Below are positions 1 to 8,084 of a DNA stretch of 64,000 bases, piece by piece. The DNA lies in assembly GCA_905215465.1 (NCBI GenBank), contig CAJMPT010000006.1:1-64000 (forward strand), given 5' to 3'. The first letter of the stretch is position 1. Every line of letters starts with the position of its first letter. The notes beneath the pieces were generated by a model. The model did no database searches. It was given only the letters and a program-made list of their open reading frames with translations, and had not been told where the DNA came from. The position numbers and the translations under genes were made by a program. This stretch comes from an uncultured bacterium (GTDB lineage Bacteria; Actinomycetota; Coriobacteriia; Coriobacteriales; Atopobiaceae).

Positions 1-2
1 GC

Positions 3-77
3 CGGAGCTTCTACGAGACGCTCGCCGACCACAGGAGGAGGCTGGGCGTGCCCGTTCCCTCCCTCGAGGTCGGCTAG
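3..77 (+). CDS. C-terminal end of an unidentified protein (partial)
   Basis: An open frame enters from the left edge and ends at TAG 75-77, giving 24 residues that finish LGVPVPSLEVG. Third codon positions are almost all G or C, as in the real genes nearby, which supports coding. Too little is present to name a family. It is the last gene of whatever unit lies to the left, because 234 bp of non-coding DNA follow. Confidence 0.5.
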   Translation, partial: RSFYETLADHRRRLGVPVPSLEVG

Positions 78-311
78 GATTGGTACACAAATGCTGCCGC
101 AGTCCCCTAAGGCCAGTTTTGCACAAGCGATTCGGAAAGCCTCGCACGAAGACGAGTTTTGCACACTGGACTGCGCAATCGGGCATTCTGAGCATTGCTG
201 TGCAATATGCTACCGCTGTTGTGGCATTTCTGTCCGCAGGGCGCGCTGAGGGTTTTGGGGCGTTCTGCGGCGGATACACTCGTGAAGTCAACCGAGCGAA
301 GGGAACTAAGC
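78..311. other. Intergenic spacer with direct repeats
   Basis: Non-coding gap holding two exact copies of AGTTTTGCACA at 115-125 and 155-165, 40 bp apart, and a short self-complementary stretch around 195-213 (GCATTGC / GCAATATGC). The spacer is more AT-rich than the genes. The repeats may be regulator sites for the downstream gene or remnants of an intergenic repeat; the sequence does not decide. Confidence 0.4.
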
Positions 312-833
312 ATGTCTGACAGCTCCATCCAGCACGGCCCCGTCTCCGCACGCGCGACCGAGGGCAACAACGTCCAGCTCCTGCAGGACCGCCTCATGGC
401 CGAGCTCTGCGGACTTGGCGCCACCATGACCGCCGCCATGGAAGCCCAGCCTGGCTTTGTGCCCTGTGAGCACGCCTTTGGCGTGGTTATCGAGGGCCTT
501 GAGGCAACGGTCGCCTGCTCAGACGAGGCGCGCATCGTCGAGGTGACCGAGGACGTCCGCGCCCGCAGCGAGCACGTGAGTGCGCACCGCGGCGTGGCCA
601 TGGGCGCAGCCAAGATGTCCGTCCCCTGTACCCCGGAGGTGGCCCTTCTCCGTGCGGCCCTGCGCGGCATCGCCGTTGACGCAGCCCGCGCCATGGAGCT
701 TGGCCACATGGACGAGGAGGTCGACGTCTTCCAGGTTAACGCCCTTGCGGCCCTGGGCGCGGGTGAGGTCTCCCATGGCCTCCTCGAGCGCGCGGGCAAG
801 GCGGCGCTTGTGGCCTCCCGCCTGTCTTGCTAG
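312..833 (+). CDS. Hypothetical protein, 173 aa
   Basis: Family not recognised. The ATG at 312 is chosen because GAAGGGA lies about 8 nt upstream; an in-frame extension to 195 has no ribosome site and atypical codons. The product is alanine-rich, has no membrane segment or signal peptide, and is probably cytosolic. Several predicted helices and short acidic stretches (for example HMDEEVDVFQVNAL near residue 135) are visible. Codon use matches the genome. It stands alone, with a hairpin and possible promoter separating it from the ABC exporter. A regulatory or structural role cannot be inferred. Confidence 0.7.
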   Translation: MSDSSIQHGPVSARATEGNNVQLLQDRLMAELCGLGATMTAAMEAQPGFVPCEHAFGVVIEGLEATVACSDEARIVEVTEDVRARSEHVSAHRGVAMGAAKMSVPCTPEVALLRAALRGIAVDAARAMELGHMDEEVDVFQVNALAALGAGEVSHGLLERAGKAALVASRLSC

Positions 834-848
834 GCAACGGCCAACCCG

Positions 849-894
849 GGGCAACCCGAACGACGCGTGTTTAATTGTCTCGTTTGGGTTGCCC
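849..894. terminator. Hairpin after the 312-833 gene
   Basis: Fifteen-base arms 849-863 (starts GGGCAACCCG) and 880-894 pair with one mismatch around a 16-nt AT-rich loop. No U-tract follows, so it is either a weak or bidirectional terminator or an operator-like dyad upstream of the ABC exporter gene. Confidence 0.5.
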
Positions 895-900
895 ATTGGG

Positions 901-932
901 TTGACTGGACCTCTTCTGGGTAGTCTTAACTA
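901..932 (+). promoter_or_regulatory. Possible promoter for the ABC exporter
   Basis: TTGACT at 901-906 is followed after about 19 bp by TTAACT/TAACTA (926-932). Spacing is long and the -10 is imperfect, so this is tentative. The gene starts at 959 after an AGAGAGG ribosome site. Confidence 0.3.
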
Positions 933-958
933 GATAACCCCAGCTAGAGAGGCCCCGG

Positions 959-3900
959 ATGCTTGAGCTCAAGGACATCTGCAAGAAGTACGTTACCTCG
1001 TCGTTCACCCAAATCGCCCTGGACCACGTGAGCCTGGCCTTCAGGGACAACGAGTTCGTTGCCATCCTGGGTCCGTCCGGCTCGGGCAAGACCACGACGC
1101 TGAACATCATCGGCGGCCTTGACCACTTTGACTCCGGCGACCTGGTCATCGACGGCATCTCGACCAAGCGCTACAAGGATCGCGACTGGGACACCTACCG
1201 CAACAACCGCATTGGCTTTGTGTTCCAGAGCTACAACCTCATCCCGCACCAGACCATCCTGGAGAACGTCGAGCTGGCCCTCACGCTCTCGGGCGTCGGC
1301 CGCGCCGAGCGCAAGCGTCGCGCCAAGGAGGCCCTGGAGCGCGTTGGCCTGGGCCAGCACATGGACAAGCGCCCGAGCCAGCTTTCCGGCGGCCAGATGC
1401 AGCGCGTGGCCATTGCCCGCGCCCTCATCAACGACCCTGAGATTCTCCTTGCCGACGAGCCCACCGGCGCCCTCGACTCGACCACTTCCGTGCAGGTCAT
1501 GGACCTGCTCAAGGAGGTGGCCAAGGACCGACTGGTCATCATGGTCACACACAACCCCGAGCTGGCCGAGCGCTACGCCACGCGTATCGTCCGCCTGGCG
1601 GATGGCAAGATCACCAATGACACCAACCCCTTCGACGCCGAGTCTGCCCCGCTCCGAGAGGCCAAGCAGCCCCGTCGCACCTCGATGTCGTTCCTCACGG
1701 CGCTGGGCCTCTCGTTCAGAAACCTCATGACCAAGAAGGGCCGTACGGCCATGACCGCCTTTGCCGGCTCCATCGGCATCATCGGCATTGCCGCCATCCT
1801 GGCCCTCTCCAACGGCGTCAACGAGTACATTGCCAAGGTGGAGGAGGACACGCTTTCCAGCTACCCGCTCTCCATCACCAAGCAGAGCTACGACATGAGC
1901 GGCATGCTGGGCGAGGCCCCCTCCTCATCGGATGCCGCAACGGACGGGACCGATGGCTCCTCCGACTCCACGTCCGCCGCGGGCGACGTCTCCCAGACCG
2001 ACGCCATCCCGCAGTTCACCATGCTCAAGGACATGTTTGCCTCGGTGAAGTCCAACGACCTCAAGAGCTTCAAGGCCTACCTTGACTCCGGTGACGCAAA
2101 CATCGGCGACAAGATCAACGCCATCCAGTACGACTACGGCGTCACGCCGCTCGTCTACTCGGCCGATGCTACGGGAGACCCGGTGAAGCTCAGCCCGAGC
2201 GCCCTCACCGTGGCCATGAGCGGCGGCGCCAGTCAGTCCGCCATGGCGGGCACCATGGCCGGCACGTCCTCCATCTTCAACGAGATGATTGACAACCAGG
2301 ACCTTCTCGCCCAGCAGTACGATGTGGTGGCCGGGCGCTGGGCCTCCGCCCCCGACGAGGCCGTCTTGGTGCTCAACCGCAACGGCGGCGTGAGCGATTA
2401 CACGCTCTACAGCATCGGCGTGCTCGATCCCAGCGAGCTCAACAGCATGGTCGAGGCCACCATGACCGCCTCCGGCGACGTGGACGTGCCCGAAAACGAC
2501 GTGACCTTCACCTACGAGGACGCCCTCAACAAGTCTTTCAAGGTCCTGAGTCCCTGCGAGACCTATCGGGCCAACGCCGAGACGGGCGGTTGGACCGACA
2601 TGTCCGACGACGCCGAGTTCATGGCCCAGAAGGTGGCCGACGGTCTGGACCTCAAGATCGTGGGCGTCGTGCGCCCCAACGAGACCGCCGACTCCAACGC
2701 GCTCAGCGCGGGCGTGGCCTACACCCATGGCCTTACCGAGGAGCTTATGGCGCGCGCGGCCGCCTCGCCCATCGTCCAGCAGCAGCTCGCCGACCCCAAC
2801 ACCGACGTCTTCACCGGCAAGTCCTTCGACGAGCTTCAGGACGAGGCCAAGAAGGGCGTGGACCTGGGCAGCCTCTTCTCCGTTGACCAGGCCAAGCTCC
2901 AGAGCGCCTTCAAGCTTGACACCTCCAAGCTTGGCAGCGTCGACTTCTCCAACATAGACATGTCCGGCGTGAGCATCGACCCTGCGGCCGTCTCGTCCTC
3001 GCTTGACGTGGACGCCCTGGTCTCCGGCGCGCCCGCCCCGGACTTCTCGCCCATCTTTGGCGACGACGACGGCAACGTGGACGGCGCGCTCACCGCGGAC
3101 GAGATTGGCCAGATCGTGCGCCTGGGCGGCCAGCTCACCCAGGGCTTCATGACCTGGTGGGGCAAGAACGGCACCACCACCGACCCGAGCGACCCCAACT
3201 TCAACGCCATTGTCGGCGAGAAGTTCCAGGAGTATCTGGGCACCGACGAGGCCCAGCAAATCCTGACCCAGATCTCCGCCATTGCCGGCCCCGAGCTTGC
3301 CGAGCGCGTGCGGCAGGTGACCGCCGACTACGTTCAGAACCAGCTGGCCCCCTATCTGCAGGAGTTCTTCTCCAAGTTTGCCGAGCAGGTGAGCGCGGCC
3401 GTCTCCACCCAGCTCCAGGCGTCCATGACCGAGGTTATGGCGCAGGCGGCCGACCAGATGGGCACGAGCCTGGCCAACCTCCAGAACGCGTTCTCGGTTG
3501 ACACGAGCGCCTTCCAGAGCGCCATCAGCTTCAACATGGGGGCCGAGGACCTGACCTCGCTCATGTCCAACTACGCCAACGCCAGCAGGCTCACCTACGA
3601 CAACAACCTCACGACCCTGGGCTACGCGGACGCCGACGACCCCATCTCAATCTCCATCTATCCCAAGGACTTCTCGGCCAAGCAGGACGTGCTCGCGGCC
3701 ATTGATGCCTACAACGAACAGATGCGCGCCTCCGGCGAGGACGACCGCGTGATTGGCTACACGGACTACATGGGCATCATCATGGGCTCCGTCACGGACA
3801 TCGTGAACATGATCAGCCTGGTGCTGATCGCCTTCGTGAGCATCTCACTGGTGGTGAGCTCCATCATGATCGGAATCATCACCTACATCAGCGTTCTGGA

Positions 3901-4213
3901 GCGCAAGAAGGAGATTGGCATCCTGCGCGCCATTGGCGCCTCCAAGGGCAACGTCAGGAGCGTCTTTAACGCCGAGACCTTCATCGAGGGCCTGATCTCC
4001 GGCGTGTTTGCCATTCTGGTGGTGGTCATCGTGAGCTTCCCGGTGAACGCCTACGTGCTCGAGACCCACCAGGTACCCAACATCATGAGCCTGCCGTGGG
4101 CGAGCGCCCTGATCCTCATCGGCATCTCCGTGGTGCTCACCCTTGTGGCCGGCCTCATCCCGGCGAGCTCCGCCAGCAGGAGGGACCCCGTGGAGGCCCT
4201 GCGCTCCGAGTAG
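959..4213 (+). CDS. MacB-like ABC exporter, ATPase fused to FtsX-type permease
   Basis: A 1084-residue single-chain ABC transporter. Residues 1-225 are a LolD/MacB-class ATPase: Walker A GPSGSGKT (38-45), signature LSGGQ (142-146), Walker B ILLADEPTGALD (162-173). One membrane helix near 265-290 is followed by an extracytoplasmic region of roughly 640 residues and three C-terminal membrane helices. The last part carries FtsX features (EIGILRAIGASKGN) and the typical ending DPVEALR. MacB-type proteins act by mechanotransmission rather than classical transport, exporting peptides or lipoproteins or sensing antimicrobials. Here the ectodomain is unusually large, Ser/Ala/Asp-rich, and unassigned. 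The gene is monocistronic with no two-component system beside it, so its substrate is unknown. Confidence 0.9.
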   Translation: MLELKDICKKYVTSSFTQIALDHVSLAFRDNEFVAILGPSGSGKTTTLNIIGGLDHFDSGDLVIDGISTKRYKDRDWDTYRNNRIGFVFQSYNLIPHQTILENVELALTLSGVGRAERKRRAKEALERVGLGQHMDKRPSQLSGGQMQRVAIARALINDPEILLADEPTGALDSTTSVQVMDLLKEVAKDRLVIMVTHNPELAERYATRIVRLADGKITNDTNPFDAESAPLREAKQPRRTSMSFLTALGLSFRNLMTKKGRTAMTAFAGSIGIIGIAAILALSNGVNEYIAKVEEDTLSSYPLSITKQSYDMSGMLGEAPSSSDAATDGTDGSSDSTSAAGDVSQTDAIPQFTMLKDMFASVKSNDLKSFKAYLDSGDANIGDKINAIQYDYGVTPLVYSADATGDPVKLSPSALTVAMSGGASQSAMAGTMAGTSSIFNEMIDNQDLLAQQYDVVAGRWASAPDEAVLVLNRNGGVSDYTLYSIGVLDPSELNSMVEATMTASGDVDVPENDVTFTYEDALNKSFKVLSPCETYRANAETGGWTDMSDDAEFMAQKVADGLDLKIVGVVRPNETADSNALSAGVAYTHGLTEELMARAAASPIVQQQLADPNTDVFTGKSFDELQDEAKKGVDLGSLFSVDQAKLQSAFKLDTSKLGSVDFSNIDMSGVSIDPAAVSSSLDVDALVSGAPAPDFSPIFGDDDGNVDGALTADEIGQIVRLGGQLTQGFMTWWGKNGTTTDPSDPNFNAIVGEKFQEYLGTDEAQQILTQISAIAGPELAERVRQVTADYVQNQLAPYLQEFFSKFAEQVSAAVSTQLQASMTEVMAQAADQMGTSLANLQNAFSVDTSAFQSAISFNMGAEDLTSLMSNYANASRLTYDNNLTTLGYADADDPISISIYPKDFSAKQDVLAAIDAYNEQMRASGEDDRVIGYTDYMGIIMGSVTDIVNMISLVLIAFVSISLVVSSIMIGIITYISVLERKKEIGILRAIGASKGNVRSVFNAETFIEGLISGVFAILVVVIVSFPVNAYVLETHQVPNIMSLPWASALILIGISVVLTLVAGLIPASSASRRDPVEALRSE

Positions 4214-4238
4214 AGGAGAAGGGTGGTCGGCGCAGTCC

Positions 4239-4320
4239 GGCGGCGCGGGGTTGTCTCAGGCTCAGTCCTCGGCGCAAAGAACGCGCCTGCGGAAGTCGCT
4301 TGCGACAACCCCGCGCCGCC
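4239..4320. repeat. Conserved-core hairpin element, copy A
   Basis: Perfect 17-bp arms 4239-4255 and 4304-4320 (GGCGGCGCGGGGTTGTC and its complement) flank a core. Core bases 4261-4298 match, in inverted orientation and with one mismatch in 38, the core of copy B at 4731-4768. The arms of A and B are unrelated in sequence. Confidence 0.85.
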
Positions 4321-4465
4321 TGCTTCAAACGCTGCTTCTCTGGATGCCTTTGTCGCGACTGCGAGGATTAGGCCTTGGGGAGTGCCTCTTCGTGGTAATC
4401 TCAATCCAGAACATGTTGCCGCTTGCCGACGGTGCGGGGTACAAGTTGATCGGTTCGAAAATGTA

Positions 4466-4498
4466 GGGGCTGTGCTTGCTGTGTACAGCCCCTTTTTT
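4466..4498 (+). terminator. Intrinsic terminator without an adjacent gene
   Basis: GGGGCTGT (4466-4473) pairs with ACAGCCCC (4485-4492), followed by six T. It lies 250 bp beyond the ABC exporter stop, so it ends either a long 3' UTR or an unannotated small RNA. Confidence 0.75.
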
Positions 4499-4704
4499 GT
4501 ATAGATGATTGCGCACATTAGGACGGATTGTCCTGCGCTTAGACATGAACTGAGGCCCGGTGACTTGAATCAGCGGTCATCCCGGGCCCTTCAAGACGAG
4601 TGTATCCTTTGTTGTCCGGCAATCAATCGCCTTCTATGGCCAATGTGCCACAACCCAACCCAGGCATCTAGTCCAGCTCAGGCGTAGATGGCGGCGTTAA
4701 CGCA

Positions 4705-4794
4705 GGGAGAGGCCCTGCGCTTCTCGCCAGCGACTTCCGCAGGCGCGTCCTTTGCGCCGAGGACTGAGCTGGCAAGAAGCGCGGGGCCTCTCCC
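4705..4794. repeat. Conserved-core hairpin element, copy B
   Basis: Twenty-six-base arms 4705-4730 and 4769-4794 pair with two mismatches. The left arm includes the recurrent word CTTCTCGCC. The core 4731-4768 is the reverse complement of the core in copy A with one mismatch in 38. It sits just beyond the stop of the minus-strand kinase gene and may end that transcript. Confidence 0.85.
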
Positions 4795-4812
4795 GGACGT
4801 TCTACAACCTGT

Positions 4813-5814
4813 CTACTGCCTGATGGACGGCTTCACTCCGGCTGCCAGTAGGCTCGCGATCTCGGTCTCGCTCGCAAACGAGAGGTCGCCGGAGACGGTG
4901 GCCTTGAACGCGGAAGTCATCGTTGCAAAGTCGATGGCAAACTGCGGCTCCCACTTGCTCGAGAAGCCGTGGATGAGCGCCGCCGCAAACACGGAGCCGC
5001 AGCTTGAGATGTCGGCGAGAGAGACGTGCTGCGGAAGCGAGAGGTACGTCTCGTCGCGCTTGATCATGGCTCCGCGGATGCGGGCCACGTCGTAGCGGTC
5101 AATCTGACGCACGACAAAGCAGACGCTGGACAGCGGGTAGTCCATCATGAGGCCGCGGGCCCAGCCCAGGCAGAAGTCAAAGACCTCACGCTCGCCGACC
5201 TGGGCCTTCTCGATGGTGATGACATCGTCCTCGGAGGCAACCAGCATGTCCACGTAGCTCAGCAGCTTGTGGACCTTCTTGAGGGCGTCGTCGCGGGCCC
5301 ACATGGTCTCGCGGTAGTTGAGGTCCATGACCACCTTGATGCCGCGGCCCTTGCAGGCCTTGAGGCCGTCCAGGATGGAGAGGTACATCTCCTCCGAGAT
5401 GGCCGGCACCACGCCCGAGAAGAAGAACACCTCGATGCCGTTGAGCATGTGGTCCCAGTCAAAGTCTTCCCTGGTCGCATTTGCCATGGCGGTGTCCGAG
5501 CGGTCATAGGTGACCACGGTGGGCCTGATGGAGCGGCCACGCTCGGTGTAGTAGAGGCCCATGCGGTGGTTGGAGCGCGTGATGCGGGAGGTGTCCACGC
5601 CATAGCGGGCCAGGTTCATGATAGCGTTGGTGCCCAGGCGGTTGCTGGACAGCTTTGACGCAAACGAGACCTGCTCGCCAAACTGCGCCAGCGTGATGGC
5701 AACCACGCTCTCGGCTCCGCTGTAGGAGATCTCCATGTTGCGGGCCTCGTCAAGGCGCTCGTGGGCGACCGTGGCAAAGCGGATGAGGGGCTCTCCAAAG
5801 CAGAGGATGTTCAT
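4813..5814 (-). CDS. PfkB/ribokinase-fold sugar kinase with degenerate active site
   Basis: A 333-residue PfkB-family protein starting MNILCFGEPLIRFA, most like 2-keto-3-deoxygluconate or related sugar kinases. The N-terminal substrate region (YSGAESVVAITLAQFG, 31-46) and LGTNA (60-64) fit the family. The usual motif DTTGAGD, whose last Asp is the catalytic base, reads DISSCGS at 268-274, so that Asp is Ser. It may be a pseudokinase, a sugar sensor, or a variant using another base. It begins 2 nt after the AEC transporter stop and is surely co-transcribed with it. The start is the ATG next to that stop; longer in-frame extensions lie inside the transporter gene. Confidence 0.8.
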   Translation of the reverse strand: MNILCFGEPLIRFATVAHERLDEARNMEISYSGAESVVAITLAQFGEQVSFASKLSSNRLGTNAIMNLARYGVDTSRITRSNHRMGLYYTERGRSIRPTVVTYDRSDTAMANATREDFDWDHMLNGIEVFFFSGVVPAISEEMYLSILDGLKACKGRGIKVVMDLNYRETMWARDDALKKVHKLLSYVDMLVASEDDVITIEKAQVGEREVFDFCLGWARGLMMDYPLSSVCFVVRQIDRYDVARIRGAMIKRDETYLSLPQHVSLADISSCGSVFAAALIHGFSSKWEPQFAIDFATMTSAFKATVSGDLSFASETEIASLLAAGVKPSIRQ

Positions 5815-5816
5815 GT

Positions 5817-6743
5817 CTAGACTCCGAGAACTACGACAAGGACGGTCATGATCGCGATGCCCGCCACGACGGAGATGGCGTTTGCCATGCCCGCAAGGCC
5901 GACGTCGCCGCCCGCCCAGAGGGTGTAGAGCGGTCCGGTGGAACCGATGGGTGCCCAGGCAAGGACGCAGATGACCTTGCATACCTCGGGATCGAACGGA
6001 AGCACCTTGAGCGCAATAATAGACAAAACAATTGCGACAATTACGCGCCAGGACAGAAGTCGGACCAATTCCTTAACCTTCTTGCCCGTCAGGCTGAAGC
6101 GGATCATGAGGCCGACCATGAACATGGCAAGAAACGCGTTTGCGTTGGCGATGGGGTCGATGAGGGTGATGACCTCGGTCGGAAGCTTGAGGCCGGCCAG
6201 CCCCATGGCAATGAGCACGATGTAGGAGTCAAAGGCCGCAGACGAGAAGAGCGTCTTGCAAAAGGCCTTGAACTTCTCCGCGCGGGTCTGGTCGTTGTTG
6301 CCCAGGACGAGCGTCTGGGTGAGGGCGTAGGTGCCGCCGGTGCCCATGAGGGAGTTGCCCGCGTCAAAGAGGCAGGTGGCAACCACGCAGCCGGCGGGGA
6401 AGAACGCCTGCACGAAGGCAAGCGCAAAGCAGCCGATGTTGAAGCCGCAGACCGAGAGCTGCTGCACGATGCGCTCCTGCACTGGCTTGTTGCGATAGAC
6501 CACCAGCGACAGGAAGTAGGGGATGGCCGTGGCCGCAAGGCCCAAGCCCACCAGACCCAGGAGGCGGACGTCAAAGTCGTAGGACTCAAAGGCTCTGATG
6601 ATGGCGCAGGGAAGCGTCAGGTTGAAGACGATCTTTGATATGAGGCGATCTGCGCCCTTGCCGAGCTTTCCGGATCGGGCGGCGGCGATGCCAAGAAGGA
6701 TCACCAGGACAAACGAGAAGACCTTGCAAAGAACCTGAGCCAT
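5817..6743 (-). CDS. AEC-family transporter (auxin efflux carrier type)
   Basis: A 308-residue membrane protein with about ten hydrophobic helices and a LTLPCAIIRAF segment near residues 43-53 typical of bacterial AEC carriers. Bacterial members export or take up small organic anions such as malate or malonate; the substrate here is unknown. The gene directly precedes the PfkB-like kinase (2-nt gap), suggesting the pair handles one sugar acid or related carbon source. The ribosome site is weak (GAGG about 10 nt before ATG). The 4-helix bundle halves on either side of the SLMGTGGTYAL region fit the family's two-fold architecture. Confidence 0.8.
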   Translation of the reverse strand: MAQVLCKVFSFVLVILLGIAAARSGKLGKGADRLISKIVFNLTLPCAIIRAFESYDFDVRLLGLVGLGLAATAIPYFLSLVVYRNKPVQERIVQQLSVCGFNIGCFALAFVQAFFPAGCVVATCLFDAGNSLMGTGGTYALTQTLVLGNNDQTRAEKFKAFCKTLFSSAAFDSYIVLIAMGLAGLKLPTEVITLIDPIANANAFLAMFMVGLMIRFSLTGKKVKELVRLLSWRVIVAIVLSIIALKVLPFDPEVCKVICVLAWAPIGSTGPLYTLWAGGDVGLAGMANAISVVAGIAIMTVLVVVLGV

Positions 6744-6832
6744 GGACTGAGTGCCTCGATTGGGTTTGGGAGCGTGTGGGGCCCAAGTGGGCCGGAAAGC
6801 CGGGACGGGTGCGGCGAGAAGCGCGACCTCTC

Positions 6833-7399
6833 CTAGTACTTGGGCTTGCGGATGCGGGTGATCTTCTCGGGGGCAAAGCGGCGCACGGCGGCAAGGCCGT
6901 CCTGGGCCGTGTACTTGTCGTTGGCCTTCTTGAACTGGATGCGGATGGGGGCAAAGCCCATGTCCTTGTTGGCCTGAGCGAGGCGCGCCTGGCGGCGGCT
7001 GCGGGTGGAGACCCAGCCGTCATAGTCCTCGGGCACGGCGCAGAGGTAGGTGTCGTCCTTCAGACGGAGCAGGAAGACCTCGGAGATCTGCTCCCAGGGG
7101 GTGAAGCCAGAGCCCATGGAGTCCGTGTTGTCGGTGATGCCGCTCTCGTCGATGACAATGGCGTTGCGGCGACGGATGATCTTGGTGACGTTTGAGCAGA
7201 TGATGAACAGCGACACGGGGATCATCACGTAGCCCATGCCCACCTTCATGATGATGGGGTTCTCCGCAAAGGGGAGGGGCTGGGTGAGCACCAGGATGGC
7301 GCCGACCAGAAGGCATACGCCCATAAAGAGGTAGGAGCCCAGAAGAACGACGTTTGCCGTGATGTTGAGCTTGCCGTCAGCGGTGTTTTCCTTGGACAT
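6833..7399 (-). CDS. Membrane-anchored protein of the STM3941 type
   Basis: A 188-residue protein with two N-terminal membrane helices (about 16-40 and 50-70) and a soluble C-terminal half containing GITDNTD...PWEQISEVFL, the pattern of STM3941/PH-like small membrane proteins of unknown function. The cytoplasmic part ends in basic residues (RIRKPKY). A strong AAAGGAG site precedes ATG. It is first in a minus-strand set but 89 bp separate it from the transporter gene, in a gap carrying one GGCGAGAAG word. No function can be assigned. Confidence 0.7.
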   Translation of the reverse strand: MSKENTADGKLNITANVVLLGSYLFMGVCLLVGAILVLTQPLPFAENPIIMKVGMGYVMIPVSLFIICSNVTKIIRRRNAIVIDESGITDNTDSMGSGFTPWEQISEVFLLRLKDDTYLCAVPEDYDGWVSTRSRRQARLAQANKDMGFAPIRIQFKKANDKYTAQDGLAAVRRFAPEKITRIRKPKY

Positions 7400-7760
7400 G
7401 CTCGTCTCCTTTCACTGCTCATGTATTAGTACGCGCGTGCGCGCTCCACTTCCTAGGCCCAAATCATATCTAAACAATCATTACTGGCCGCTCCATATGG
7501 CCCCAAATATGAAGGGTATGTGTGCAGAATAGCGATTCAGACGGTTTTAGTTAGCCAAATAGAACAAATACCCGAACAAATGCAAGAACAAGAAGTGTTG
7601 GAAACGTGAGGAACGGCCAAACCAAGGTTTTTCCCCAACAAATGCCTGTGAAGGAAATATGATTCAGGCCATGCAAGACCCCCACATGAGGAGAAGCCCA
7701 AAGGGCCGGGGGAGAAGAAGGCCACACAAGGAACGAAGCGTTTGGAGAGGAGGACACGTA
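7400..7760. other. AT-rich divergent regulatory region upstream of the PTS genes
   Basis: A 361-bp gap between divergent units, far more AT-rich than its surroundings, as expected of a regulatory region. Besides the phased repeats at 7562-7597 it holds a related AACAAATGC at 7637-7645. A GGAGAGGAGG ribosome site occurs just before the PTS EIIB gene. No known riboswitch fold was recognised. Confidence 0.5.
7562..7597. promoter_or_regulatory. Phased 12-bp direct repeats, likely operator
   Basis: GAACAA begins at 7562, 7574 and 7586, giving three 12-bp units (GAACAAATACCC, GAACAAATGCAA, then a partial copy). A fourth AACAAATGC lies at 7637. Direct repeats spaced near one helical turn upstream of sugar PTS genes are typical of DeoR-family repressors; no such regulator gene is in the window. 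Confidence 0.5.
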
Positions 7761-8084
7761 ATGGCTAAGAAGTTCATCGTCGGTGTTACCGCGTGCCAGA
7801 TTGGCATTGCCCACACGTTCATGGCTGCCGAGTCCCTGACCAAGGCCATCGAGGCCCGTGGTTGCGAGGCCAAGATCGAGACCCAGGGCGCTACGGGTGC
7901 CGAGAACGTCATCACCGATGAGGACCTCGCTCGTGCCGACGCCGCCATCATCGCGGCTGACGTCAAGATCAAGCAGATGGAGCGCTTTGAGCCCATCCCC
8001 ACCCTGAGCTGCAAGACGAACGAGGTTATGACGCTTGAGACCGCTCTGTCGGTCGTTGATGAGGTACTGGAGGCGATTGGTTAA
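7761..8084 (+). CDS. PTS fructose-type EIIB component
   Basis: A 107-residue EIIB domain of the fructose/mannitol family. It accepts phosphate from EIIA on a cysteine and passes it to the sugar crossing EIIC. The phosphocysteine is Cys11 in VTACQIGIAHTFMAAE; the usual CPTGIAHT loop has Pro and Thr replaced by Gln and Ile, a notable variant. The ATG at 7761 follows AGAGGAGG. It overlaps the EIIC gene by one base (TAATG), so the two are translationally coupled. There is no EIIA in this unit; the solitary EIIA at 18691-19149 is the obvious candidate partner. Confidence 0.9.
   Translation: MAKKFIVGVTACQIGIAHTFMAAESLTKAIEARGCEAKIETQGATGAENVITDEDLARADAAIIAADVKIKQMERFEPIPTLSCKTNEVMTLETALSVVDEVLEAIG

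Larger units (their letters stand above)
4214..4812. other. 599-bp non-coding region rich in inverted repeats
   Basis: No convincing gene in either strand. It holds two related hairpin elements (4239-4320 and 4705-4794) whose cores are inverted copies of each other, an orphan intrinsic terminator (4466-4498), and a further hairpin (4554-4588: GGCCCGG TGAC / GTCA TC CCGGGCC). The stretch between the first hairpin and the terminator could be a small RNA gene or the long 3' UTR of the ABC exporter. The convergent minus-strand kinase gene ends at 4813. Confidence 0.6.

Noticed and set aside
1925..3259. Long minus-strand open frame of 444 codons opposite the ABC exporter
   Set aside because: It is a GC-rich shadow: composition is His/Val/Gly/Ala-rich without domain motifs, there is no ribosome site, and the plus strand carries an unmistakable ABC protein.
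4430..4500. GGTTCGAAAATG near 4451 as the T-arm of a tRNA or tmRNA
   Set aside because: No acceptor stem or other arms could be folded around it; the following hairpin is an intrinsic terminator.
7562..7597. Phased GAACAA repeats as a small CRISPR array
   Set aside because: Units are only 12 bp with no spacers, and no cas genes are present.
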